Shown here: piece by piece, positions 1 through 7,351 of the stretch | How positions within the stretch are numbered: the first letter of the stretch is position 1 | Layout: each line of letters begins with the position of its first letter | Assembly: GCF_026167525.1 (NCBI RefSeq) | Contig: NZ_CP110679.1 | Coordinates: 2,343,501 to 2,407,500 of the forward strand | Source: Sphingomonas sp. M1-B02 | GTDB taxonomy: Bacteria; Pseudomonadota; Alphaproteobacteria; Sphingomonadales; Sphingomonadaceae | Direction of reading: 5' to 3' | Length of the DNA stretch: 64,000 bases | The notes under the pieces: model-generated | The model's input: the letters and a program-made list of their open reading frames with translations, nothing else | What the model was told of the DNA's origin: nothing | The model's database searches: none | Position numbers and translations under genes: made by a program

Positions 1-248
1 TCGAGCTTGTCGGAGGCGGAGAAGCCGCGACCGGCGGCGTCGTCCTCGTCCGCCAGCCCGATCAGGCGCTCGGCCATCTCGACCCATTTGGCCATGAATT
101 GCGGCGTGCCGGCATCCGATCCGGACGCGGCGGCGTCCTTGATCGGCTGGCACATATCGACGATCTCGCCGATCTGTCCGCCGCTCTCCAGCGCCATCGC
201 GACCGACAGGTTCCAGATATAGTTGGGGAAATATTCGAACAACGCCAT
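1..248 (-). CDS. Alpha/beta hydrolase, N-terminal fragment (runs off left edge)
   Basis: Only the first 82 residues lie in the window; the frame is open to the edge. It starts with ATG at 248, four bases after the stop of the VOC gene, so the two are very probably co-transcribed and perhaps translationally coupled. The N-terminus (MALFEYFPNYIWNLSVAMAL) and the following acidic helical stretch resemble the helical N-terminal cap of FrsA/DUF1100-like alpha/beta hydrolases, some of which cleave carbon-carbon bonds of aromatic ring-fission products. The catalytic serine motif is outside the window, so the family call rests on the cap region and on context. Confidence 0.6.
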   Translation of the reverse strand, partial: MALFEYFPNYIWNLSVAMALESGGQIGEIVDMCQPIKDAAASGSDAGTPQFMAKWVEMAERLIGLADEDDAAGRGFSASDKL

Positions 249-252
249 ATGC

Positions 253-1155
253 TTATGCCTCTACCGGCTGGAACAGGCCCTTGTCGGCCTCGGGGTGTGG
301 CATGGTCTGCGGGCCGCCGACGCCGACGCCCCATTGGTCCATGATCTGCGGACCGGGGACATGGACCTTGTCGACATGATGATCGAAATCGACTTCCTCG
401 AGCCCCGACGTATATTCGACCGCGAAGCCGTTGGGCGTGGTGAAATAGCTGAACGTATTGTCACCCGCGGTGTGGCGGCCGGGACCCCAGAGGATGTCGG
501 TCCCCTTCTTCCGCAGCCGGCTGATCCCGCGCATCATGTCGTCCACGGTCAGCATGTCATAGGCGACATGGTTCAGGCAGGGCGGCCCGGGGAGCAGCGC
601 CAGCCGGTGGTGCGCGCTGTTGCAGCGCAGGAACACCATGAAGTCGCCGAGCCAGTCGCTGACCTTGAGCCCCAGCACCTCGACGAAGAAGCGCGTCATC
701 GCCTTATGGTCGGGCGAGTGGAGGACGATGTGGCTGATCTTCTGCGGAATGCCGTCCCAGCGCTGCATCTCGCGCGCCGGGCCCAGCGCGACGTCGCTCG
801 AAATCTCGAACGGCAGGCCATCTGGCGAGAAGAAGCGGAAACCGTAGCCGCCACCCGGCGCGGTCAGTTCCCGCGGCGCGTAGATGATCTTGCAGCCGGC
901 GCCGATCACCTTGTCGTGGAGCGCTTCCACGTCGGCGCGACTGTCGGTGGCGAGGGCGATGACGTCGACTCGCTTCTCCTCGGCCTGGCGCAGGCGCACG
1001 ACGTGATGCTCGCCATGCCCCTCGGCGGCGAAATAGACCATGCCGTCCTGCACACCGACTTCCTTCAATCCCCACACGTCGCGGTAGAAGGCATGTTCGG
1101 CTTCGAGATTGGGGACGGCATAGCCGACATAGCGGATTTCGGTGACGCGGCTCAT
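253..1155 (-). CDS. VOC-family type I extradiol ring-cleavage dioxygenase-like protein
   Basis: 300 residues with two consecutive vicinal-oxygen-chelate modules (about residues 5-120 and 138-260). The second module carries the expected Fe(II) ligand triad, His142 (SHIVLH), His196 (CLNHVAYD) and Glu247 (GFAVEYTS), in the order known for BphC-type extradiol dioxygenases, which open catechol rings next to the diol. Start chosen at MSRVTEI (1155), with a GGAG upstream; the frame is open for 22 more codons but these look non-coding. It is followed at once by an alpha/beta hydrolase, the usual partner for a ring-cleavage product. Substrate cannot be read from the sequence. Confidence 0.85.
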   Translation of the reverse strand: MSRVTEIRYVGYAVPNLEAEHAFYRDVWGLKEVGVQDGMVYFAAEGHGEHHVVRLRQAEEKRVDVIALATDSRADVEALHDKVIGAGCKIIYAPRELTAPGGGYGFRFFSPDGLPFEISSDVALGPAREMQRWDGIPQKISHIVLHSPDHKAMTRFFVEVLGLKVSDWLGDFMVFLRCNSAHHRLALLPGPPCLNHVAYDMLTVDDMMRGISRLRKKGTDILWGPGRHTAGDNTFSYFTTPNGFAVEYTSGLEEVDFDHHVDKVHVPGPQIMDQWGVGVGGPQTMPHPEADKGLFQPVEA

Positions 1156-1287
1156 GGGCGATCCTGCTCCAGATGATTGGGTCGGCTTCGGATGCCGACA
1201 GGTTGCATTCCTTCTAACCAACGAGAGGACGATTGAGAAAATGATTGTTCAGATGCATATGCATTCAATCGGCGAATGGAGATTTGG
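1156..1287. promoter_or_regulatory. Divergent promoter region between VOC gene and lysR-type gene
   Basis: This 132-bp gap separates two divergently transcribed genes and is clearly more AT-rich than its surroundings. It contains a perfect 12-bp palindrome, ATGCATATGCAT, at 1253-1264, just upstream of the regulator's start. LysR-type regulators commonly bind divergent promoters of this kind; assigning the palindrome as the operator is inference. Confidence 0.5.
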
Positions 1288-2205
1288 ATGCGCTTCAAGG
1301 GTCTCGACCTCAATCTGCTGGTCGCCTTCGATGCGTTGATGGCGGACCGCAGCGTCTCCCGTGCGGCCGAGCGCATGCATCTGAGCCAGCCCGCGATGAG
1401 CAATGCCCTGTCGCGGTTGCGCGCATATTTCAGCGACGAGCTGCTGATCGCGCATAGCAAGCGGATGTACCCGACCCCCTTTGCCGAGACGCTGCTCCCC
1501 CAGGTCCAGGCGGCGCTGGCGACGATGGAAGGCGTGGTCGCCACGTCGCGCCATTTCGACCCCGCCACCTCGGTCCGCACCTTCCGGGTGATGGCATCGG
1601 ACTATATCGCAACGGCCGTGCTCTTCCCGATCATCACCCGGCTGGCGACAATCGCGCCGGGCGTGCGGATCGAACTGCTTTTGCCGAGCCAGCGCCGCAT
1701 CGAACTGCTCGACAGCGGCGGCATCGACTTGCTGATCACGCTGCAGCCGTATGTGACCCCCACCCTGCCCTCTGACTATTTGCTCGAGGATCGCTATTGG
1801 CTGGTCGGGCGTGCGGGGCACCCGGCGCTGGCCGGGAGGGTGACGCAAGAGGCGATGCTCGCATATGGCCACATCCTCGTCGCGATCGGCGAGGAACGGC
1901 TGCCGAGCTTCGGCGATGCATATCTCGAACGAATCGGAGTCCAGCGCCGCGTCGCAATGACAGCGCCCAATTTCGCGATGCTGCCCTGGCTGCTCCAGGA
2001 GACCGACTGGCTGACATTGATGCAGGGGCGGCTTGCGCATCTGATGGCGCGCAACTTCGCGATCGCCCTCGCCCCCCCGCCCTTTGAAATCCCGCCGCTG
2101 GTGGAGATGGCACAATATCACGTCACCCGCGCGAACGATCCCGGACTGCGCTGGCTGATCGACACGATACGAACCCAGGCAGCCGGAGGTAGTTCGCGGA
2201 TATGA
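1288..2205 (+). CDS. LysR-family transcriptional regulator (NodD/NahR-like)
   Basis: About 305 residues. The opening MRFKGLDLNLLVAFDALM is the hallmark start of the NodD/NahR/PcpR branch of LysR regulators, followed by a winged helix-turn-helix (SVSRAAERMHLSQPAMSNAL) and a periplasmic-binding-like effector domain from about residue 90. An in-frame ATG at 1276 adds four residues (MEIW) and is the alternative start. It is divergent from the VOC/hydrolase pair and upstream of the methyltransferase-like gene, so it may control either or both, with an aromatic inducer as is common in this branch. The effector is unknown. Confidence 0.9.
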   Translation: MRFKGLDLNLLVAFDALMADRSVSRAAERMHLSQPAMSNALSRLRAYFSDELLIAHSKRMYPTPFAETLLPQVQAALATMEGVVATSRHFDPATSVRTFRVMASDYIATAVLFPIITRLATIAPGVRIELLLPSQRRIELLDSGGIDLLITLQPYVTPTLPSDYLLEDRYWLVGRAGHPALAGRVTQEAMLAYGHILVAIGEERLPSFGDAYLERIGVQRRVAMTAPNFAMLPWLLQETDWLTLMQGRLAHLMARNFAIALAPPPFEIPPLVEMAQYHVTRANDPGLRWLIDTIRTQAAGGSSRI

Positions 2206-2259
2206 TATTTGCACATCCGTGAAAAGCTGGCATCAGCAGAGCCGAGCTAGGAGAGCAAG

Positions 2260-3384
2260 ATGACCATCGACATTACCCATGTGGGGAGCCTCCCGCGGGG
2301 CGACGAACTCACCCCGCTGCTGCTGGCGCGCGACAAGGGCGAACCGTACGACCCGGTCCAGTTCGACACGCTCGTCCAGTCCGCGGTGGACGACGCGGTC
2401 GCCCGCCAGATCGACGCCGGCGTCAGCATCGTCAGCGACGGCGAACTCGGCAAGGTCGGCTATTCGACCTATATGATCGAGCGGCTGTCGGGCTTTGGCG
2501 GGCATGTCGATCGCAAGCCCGCGGCGGATCTGGCCGCGCATCCCGATCTCTCGCGCAAGCTCTCGGCGATCATGGGCAGCCAGGAATTCACGCGCGCCTC
2601 GTGCATCGGCCCGGTGCGACTGGTGACGCTCGAGCCGCTCCACGACGATATCCGCCGCTTCCGCCACGCGATCGACAAGGCCGGCGGCGCGCGCGGCTTC
2701 ATGAACGCCGCCTCGCCGGGGCTGATCACGGCTTTCCAGGTCAATCGCCATTATCCGACGCACGAGGCCTATCTCGCCGACATCGTCGATGCGATGCGCG
2801 AGGAATATGAGGCGATCGTTGCCGCCGGCTTCGACCTGCAGCTCGATTGCCCCGACCTGGCGATGTCGCGCCACACCGGCTATCAGGACCAGAGCGACGA
2901 AGAGTTCAAGAAAGTCGCCGCGGCCAATGTCGAGGCGCTCAACGCGGCGACCGCCAACATCCCGTCCGACCGGATGCGGATGCACGTCTGCTGGGGCAAT
3001 TATGAAGGCCCGCACGATTGCGACATCGCGTTGGAGAAGGTCATCGACACGATCCTCGCCGCGCGGCCTTCGACGATCCTGTTCGAAGCCGCCAACCCGC
3101 GCCACGAACATGAATGGGCGGTATGGCGCGACGCCAAGCTGCCCGACGACAAGATTCTCGCACCCGGGCTGATCGACACCTGCTCCAACTATGTCGAGCA
3201 TCCCGAGCTGATCGCCCAGCGGATCGAGCGCTTCGCCGGCATCGTCGGCAAGGATCGCGTGATCGCCAGCACCGATTGCGGGTTCGGCACCTTCGCCGGC
3301 TACGGCAAGATCGACCCCGCAGTGACGTGGAAGAAGCTGCGCTCGCTGCGCGAAGGCGCAGATATCGCCGAAGCGCGGCTGTGA
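2260..3384 (+). CDS. MetE C-terminal-domain-like (cobalamin-independent methionine synthase II family) protein
   Basis: 374 residues forming one TIM-barrel domain of the MetE-C/UROD superfamily, half the length of true MetE. A zinc site is visible: His242 and Cys244 (MHVCWGNYEG), Glu276 (LFEAANP) and Cys340 (STDCGFG), the same order as in MetE and epoxyalkane:coenzyme M transferase. These enzymes activate a thiol on zinc for alkyl transfer. Without the MetE N-terminal folate half, and among catabolic genes, it more likely moves a methyl or alkyl group from a xenobiotic or aryl ether to or from a thiol than makes methionine; that is inference. Its last codons overlap the start of the SnoaL-like gene. 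Confidence 0.85.
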   Translation: MTIDITHVGSLPRGDELTPLLLARDKGEPYDPVQFDTLVQSAVDDAVARQIDAGVSIVSDGELGKVGYSTYMIERLSGFGGHVDRKPAADLAAHPDLSRKLSAIMGSQEFTRASCIGPVRLVTLEPLHDDIRRFRHAIDKAGGARGFMNAASPGLITAFQVNRHYPTHEAYLADIVDAMREEYEAIVAAGFDLQLDCPDLAMSRHTGYQDQSDEEFKKVAAANVEALNAATANIPSDRMRMHVCWGNYEGPHDCDIALEKVIDTILAARPSTILFEAANPRHEHEWAVWRDAKLPDDKILAPGLIDTCSNYVEHPELIAQRIERFAGIVGKDRVIASTDCGFGTFAGYGKIDPAVTWKKLRSLREGADIAEARL

Positions 3385-3779
3385 ACCGCCTGTCCGATGC
3401 CGAACGGCGCGCGATCGAGCAGGACTGCGCCCGGCTGATCGCGCTCTACGCAAATCGCAACGACGCCGCCGACTGGGAGGGGGTGGCGGCGCTCTATGCC
3501 CCCGACGGCCGGATGTCGCGCCCGACCGCACCCGACGACTGGATCGAGGGACGCGAGGCGATCCTCGCCGCCTTCCAGGCGCGCCCGCCCCGCACGACGC
3601 GGCACGTCTGCTCCAACGTGGTCATCGACATACTCGGCCCCGATCGGGCGGAAGGCGAATCGGCGATGCTGCTCTTCACCGGCGAGGCGCCGCCCAAAGT
3701 CGGGTCGTTCCACGATCGCTTCGTGCGCGTGGACGGCGACTGGCGGTTCGCGGAGCGGCGCGGTACGCTGAGCTTCTGA
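3381..3779 (+). CDS. SnoaL-like / NTF2-fold protein
   Basis: 132 residues starting with GTG at 3381, which overlaps the preceding gene's TGA (GTGA), the sign of translational coupling. The pattern fits the SnoaL-like fold: an N-terminal helix (RRAIEQDCARLIALYANRND), then DWEGVAALYAPDGRM, a GREAILAAF helix, and a final strand pair with DRFVRVDGDWRFAERR. Members act as polyketide cyclases, dehydratases, isomerases or ring-hydroxylating dioxygenase small subunits. The coupling to the MetE-like gene suggests one pathway; the exact reaction cannot be told. Confidence 0.75.
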   Translation: MNRLSDAERRAIEQDCARLIALYANRNDAADWEGVAALYAPDGRMSRPTAPDDWIEGREAILAAFQARPPRTTRHVCSNVVIDILGPDRAEGESAMLLFTGEAPPKVGSFHDRFVRVDGDWRFAERRGTLSF

Positions 3780-3793
3780 AACCCGGGAGCCCC

Positions 3794-4603
3794 ATGTCGA
3801 ACGCAAGCCAGCCCACGGTCAAATCGGCGATGCGCACGCTCGACATCATCGAATTCGTCGTCGCGCATCCGCACGGGGTGGTCGCGCAGGAAGTGGCAGC
3901 CGCGCTGCACATTCCAGTCAGCAGCCTCTCCTACCTCCTGAACACCTTGTGCGAGCGCCATTATCTTCGCCGCGAAGGGCGGCGCTATGTCGCCGGGGAC
4001 GGTCTGGATCGGCTGCGCATGCCCGCCGCGTCGATGTCGCTCGAGGAGCGGGTAGGGCGGCAGGTCAACGCGCTGCGGCGCGCGCTCAACGAAACCACCT
4101 CCTTCTTCGTCCTCGTCGGCTGGGAGCTCGAGGCGCGCGTCACCGAGACCGCGGACCAGTTCCTTCGTTATTCGATCAGCGCGGGCGCGCGGGCGCCGCT
4201 GCACTGCCTGGCGGCGGGCAAGGCGATGCTCGCCACCTTCGACGAGCCCACGCTCCAGCGCTATTTCGCCGAGGCTGAGCGACCGCTGTTCACGCCGCGG
4301 ACGATCGGCGAAGAGAGCGCGATGCGACGCGAAATCGCGGCGGTGCGCGAGACCGGTTGGGCCTTTACCGACGAGGAGTTCACCCTCGGTGTATGCGGGC
4401 TGGCGCGGGTGGTGGTGATCGACGGCGCAGCAGTGGGCGCGCTGGCGGTGGCGCTGCCGAAATTGCGCTATTCCGACGCCGTGAAAGCGCAGATCATGGA
4501 GCGCTTGCTTCGCGCCGGCGTGGCACTGTCGAGCGGCACCTTAGCGTCCGATCCTGGTGAAACCACGGTTGACGCGGCACCGCAGGGAACGCTTCGCGGC
4601 TAA
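3794..4603 (+). CDS. IclR-family transcriptional regulator
   Basis: 269 residues: an N-terminal winged helix-turn-helix (SAMRTLDIIEFVVAHPHGVV, then AAALHIPVSSLSYLLNTL) and a C-terminal GAF-like effector domain with the family's PLHCLAAGKAMLA and GVCGLARVVV motifs. It begins 14 bases after the SnoaL-like gene on the same strand, so it is probably the distal gene of that operon. IclR proteins commonly control aromatic degradation. The last 20 or so residues (TTVDAAPQGTLRG) look like a non-conserved tail. Confidence 0.9.
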   Translation: MSNASQPTVKSAMRTLDIIEFVVAHPHGVVAQEVAAALHIPVSSLSYLLNTLCERHYLRREGRRYVAGDGLDRLRMPAASMSLEERVGRQVNALRRALNETTSFFVLVGWELEARVTETADQFLRYSISAGARAPLHCLAAGKAMLATFDEPTLQRYFAEAERPLFTPRTIGEESAMRREIAAVRETGWAFTDEEFTLGVCGLARVVVIDGAAVGALAVALPKLRYSDAVKAQIMERLLRAGVALSSGTLASDPGETTVDAAPQGTLRG

Positions 4604-4696
4604 TGCCGAACCAGTGGCGCGCCCGGATCACATGCAATCGCGGGTCGGGTGAAACCGATCAAGCCGAGCCCAAATGGCTGATTTCGCTGGAATGCC

Positions 4697-4770
4697 TGGA
4701 TGCCCCGTGAGGATTCGAACCTCAATTAACGGAGTCAGAGTCCGTAGTCTTACCTTTAGACGACGGGGCA
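4697..4770 (-). tRNA. tRNA-Gln (anticodon CUG)
   Basis: On the minus strand the gene reads TGCCCCGTCGTC at its 5' end. Acceptor stem UGCCCCG pairs with CGGGGCA, the anticodon loop CUCUGAC has anticodon CUG, and the T-arm has GGTTCGAATCC. A CCA end is encoded (4697-4699) after discriminator U. It lies alone in the gap between the IclR gene and the Ppx/GppA gene; no other gene was seen at 4604-4911. Confidence 0.96.
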
Positions 4771-4911
4771 ACGGCAGGCCGGGCGAAATAGGGCGGGGCG
4801 GCGGCGCTGTCAACGCCGCATGGGCAGGCGCCTTGCCCTGAAACTTCCCCTGCGCTAGCCTGTCGCCAAGCACCGAACGGCCCGCATCGGGCCGCGACGG
4901 ACAGAATATAA

Positions 4912-5979
4912 GTGAGTGACAATATGGGGGATGGCCCAGCCAATATGCCCCGCGGCCGCAGCAGCGGTTTAGCCCGGCCTGCACCGGACCCGCCGCAGGA
5001 GCGTCAGGCGCGCGCACGTTGGCCCGAATCGCGCCATTATGCGGCGCTCGATCTGGGCACCAACAATTGCCGATTGCTGATTGCGCGCCCGCAGGGGCCC
5101 GGCTTCACCGTGATCGACGCTTTCTCGCGAATCGTCCGGCTGGGCGAGGGGCTGGCGACGACCGGCAAGCTTTCCGACGCGGCGATCGATCGCACGCTGG
5201 CGGCGCTTCGGATCTGCGCGGAGAAGCTAAAGCGCCGCAACGTCGCGCTCGCCCGATCGGTGGCGACCGAGGCCTGCCGGCAGGCGTCGAACGGCGCAGC
5301 GTTCATCGAGCGCGTCTATGCAGAGACCGGCATCGCGCTCGATATCATCACCGCCGAGGAAGAGGCCCGGCTGGCGGTACTGGGCTGCCATGCCCTGCTC
5401 GAGCCCGGCGACGGGCCGGCGTTGGTGTTCGATATCGGCGGGGGATCCACCGAACTGGTGCTGGTCGATTCGCGCGAGCCGGTGCCGCGCATCCTCGACT
5501 GGCACAGCGCGCCCTGGGGCGTGGTGTCGCTGACCGAGGCGGCGGGGCTGGCGGATGGCTCGGAGCGCGGCGCGGCGGTCTATGCCGATATGCGCGCACG
5601 CGTGGCGGAGAGCTTCGCGCCGTTCGTCGCGCGCCTCCGCACGCCCAAGGCAACGCCGCGACTGCTGGGCACCAGCGGCACCGTCACGACCCTCGCCAGC
5701 GTCCATCTCGGCCTGCCCGCCTATGACCGTTCGGTGGTGGACGGGCTGATCATGCCGGCATCGTCGATGCGCGAGATCAGCCAGCGCATTTCGGCGATGA
5801 GCATGGCCGAGCGCAGCCAGGTACCGTGCATCGGAAATGAGCGCGCGGACCTGGTCGTCGCGGGCTGCGCGATTCTCGAGACGATCCTCGATTTGTGGCC
5901 GGCGGAGCGGCTCGGCATCGCCGATCGCGGCATCCGCGAGGGCATCCTTCGCCGGCTGATGAACGGAAAGACATTATGA
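4912..5979 (+). CDS. Ppx/GppA family exopolyphosphatase / pppGpp phosphohydrolase
   Basis: 355 residues of the ASKHA fold. Residues from about 43 contain the phosphate-1 motif AALDLGTNNCRLLIA, then a central EEEARLAVLG motif, the phosphate-2 motif VFDIGGGSTELVLVD and GTSGTVTTLA. It hydrolyses the terminal phosphate of polyphosphate or pppGpp. The first 40 residues are proline/arginine-rich and not conserved; GTG at 4912 is the longest reasonable start and ATG at 4924 is an alternative. The shorter single-domain length fits GppA/Ppx of alphaproteobacteria. Its stop overlaps the rlmE start (ATGA), a coupled arrangement common in sphingomonads. Confidence 0.9.
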   Translation: MSDNMGDGPANMPRGRSSGLARPAPDPPQERQARARWPESRHYAALDLGTNNCRLLIARPQGPGFTVIDAFSRIVRLGEGLATTGKLSDAAIDRTLAALRICAEKLKRRNVALARSVATEACRQASNGAAFIERVYAETGIALDIITAEEEARLAVLGCHALLEPGDGPALVFDIGGGSTELVLVDSREPVPRILDWHSAPWGVVSLTEAAGLADGSERGAAVYADMRARVAESFAPFVARLRTPKATPRLLGTSGTVTTLASVHLGLPAYDRSVVDGLIMPASSMREISQRISAMSMAERSQVPCIGNERADLVVAGCAILETILDLWPAERLGIADRGIREGILRRLMNGKTL

Positions 5980-6647
5980 GCAGAGGCGGCGGCGGCGGGC
6001 ATACCCGCGTCAAGACATCGCGCGGGCGCACCCCGCAATCGAACCGCTGGCTCGAGCGCCAGCTCAACGACCCCTATGTCAAGCGCGCCAAGGCGGAGGG
6101 CTATCGCAGCCGCGCGGCATACAAGCTTCTCGAGCTCGACGAGAAGTTCGCGTTCCTGAAAGGATCGAAGCGGGTGATCGACCTGGGGCTGGCCCCAGGC
6201 GGCTGGACACAGGTAGTGCGGCGTCGCATCCCGAAGGCGACCATCGTCGGCATCGACTTGCTCCCGGTGGACCCAATCGACGGCGCGACGATCCTGGAAA
6301 TGGATTTTCTCGACGATGCCGCGCCGGCGCGGCTCACCGAGGCGCTGGGGGGCGCACCCGACCTCATCGTATCGGACATGGCGGCCAACACGGTCGGCCA
6401 TCCGCAGACCGATGCGCTGCGGACGATGGCGCTGGTCGAGACCGCGCTCGATTTCGCGATCCAGGTGCTCGAGCCGGGCGGTGCGTTCGTCAGCAAGGTG
6501 TTCGCGGGCGGGGCCGATTCGGCGCTGGTGGCCGAGATGAAGCGCAACTTCACCAGCGTGAAGCACGCCAAGCCGCCGGCGAGCCGCAAGGGCTCGGTCG
6601 AATGGTTCGTGGTGGCGCAGGGCTTCAAGGGGCGGCCAGCGGAATAG
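5976..6647 (+). CDS. rlmE: 23S rRNA (uridine-2552 2'-O) methyltransferase RlmE (FtsJ)
   Basis: 223 residues. It methylates the ribose of U2552 in the A-loop of 23S rRNA late in 50S assembly. The SAM motif DLGLAPGGWTQV is followed by the K-D-K-E tetrad: Lys in AAYKLLELDEK, Asp in IVSDMAAN, Lys in FVSKVFAGG and Glu in SVEWFV. The short basic glycine-rich N-terminus (MSRGGGGGHTRVK) is typical of alphaproteobacterial members. ATG at 5976 overlaps the upstream stop, so the two genes form an operon, closed by the hairpin at 6737-6767. Confidence 0.95.
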   Translation: MSRGGGGGHTRVKTSRGRTPQSNRWLERQLNDPYVKRAKAEGYRSRAAYKLLELDEKFAFLKGSKRVIDLGLAPGGWTQVVRRRIPKATIVGIDLLPVDPIDGATILEMDFLDDAAPARLTEALGGAPDLIVSDMAANTVGHPQTDALRTMALVETALDFAIQVLEPGGAFVSKVFAGGADSALVAEMKRNFTSVKHAKPPASRKGSVEWFVVAQGFKGRPAE

Positions 6648-6700
6648 CGGCGCTATTCCGCGTCGCGAGCCGACCCCGGCCGGCGTCGCCCTAGCGACGA

Positions 6701-6800
6701 CCGACGACGCGGCTTCGCCGCGGCGGTTCTCGACACAAAAAAAGCCAGAGCATCGCCCTGGCTTTTTGAATTTCCCGCCGCGGCAAAGCCGCGTCGTCGG
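6701..6800. repeat. Large inverted repeat nested around the rlmE/rpoZ terminator
   Basis: The 26-bp arm at 6701-6726 (CCGACGACGCGGCTTCGCCG...) is matched in reverse complement by 6775-6800 with one mismatch. Each arm itself has a small hairpin (GCGGCTTCGCCGC and GCGGCAAAGCCGC). The homology seems to continue outward in degraded form (CCGGCCGGCG on both sides, to about 6670 and 6830). The terminator hairpin sits in the middle. The structure resembles a REP/BIME-type element placed between convergent genes. Confidence 0.75.
6737..6767. terminator. Bidirectional rho-independent terminator
   Basis: The stem AAAAAGCCAG / CTGGCTTTTT closes a loop of about nine bases and has A- and T-runs on the two sides, so it can terminate both rlmE (plus) and rpoZ (minus), which converge here. 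Confidence 0.9.
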
Positions 6801-6868
6801 TCGGGCTTTGCCCGCCGGCCGGCACTCGGCTTGTCCTCGACTAACTGCGTTAGCCTCGGGCCTCGTGC

Positions 6869-7213
6869 TCAGCCCTCGTAATCGCCGCCCAGATTCTGGT
6901 TGCGCGGGGGTGCCGCGGCAGTGAGGCGGAGCGCCTCCGCCGACTGCGACAGCGAACCGACTTCGTCGGCGGCTTCCTCATCGTCGACCTGGACGCGCTG
7001 GAGGCTCGAGACCACCGATTCCTCGAGATGGTTCGGACGCACGGTTTCTTCGGCGATCTCGCGCAGTGCGACGACCGGATTCTTGTCGCGGTCGCGATCG
7101 ATCGTGAGTTCGGCGCCGCCCGAAATCTGGCGCGCCCGCTGCGCTGCGAACAGGACAAGATCGAACCGGTTGGGGATCTTGTCGACGCAATCCTCGACTG
7201 TGACGCGCGCCAT
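6869..7213 (-). CDS. rpoZ: RNA polymerase omega subunit
   Basis: 114 residues. The N-terminal block [20 protein letters not shown], then [11 protein letters not shown] and [12 protein letters not shown], is the conserved omega fold that wraps the beta-prime C-terminus and helps RNA polymerase assembly. The C-terminal 50 residues are acidic and variable, as in other sphingomonads. It stands alone, divergent from the cardiolipin-synthase-like gene, and ends near the shared hairpin at 6737-6767. Confidence 0.97.
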   Translation of the reverse strand: MARVTVEDCVDKIPNRFDLVLFAAQRARQISGGAELTIDRDRDKNPVVALREIAEETVRPNHLEESVVSSLQRVQVDDEEAADEVGSLSQSAEALRLTAAAPPRNQNLGGDYEG

Positions 7214-7351
7214 CTACGCTTCCTTAAAACTGAAGGTGCTGGAAAGGGGCGTGCCCTACGGATCAACGCGCCGAATGTCAAGGAAATCCCGGGCCATCGC
7301 TCCGCGCACGGCGCGCTTGCCGCCGCCTGCCCCACAAGCCATGAGGCAGCG

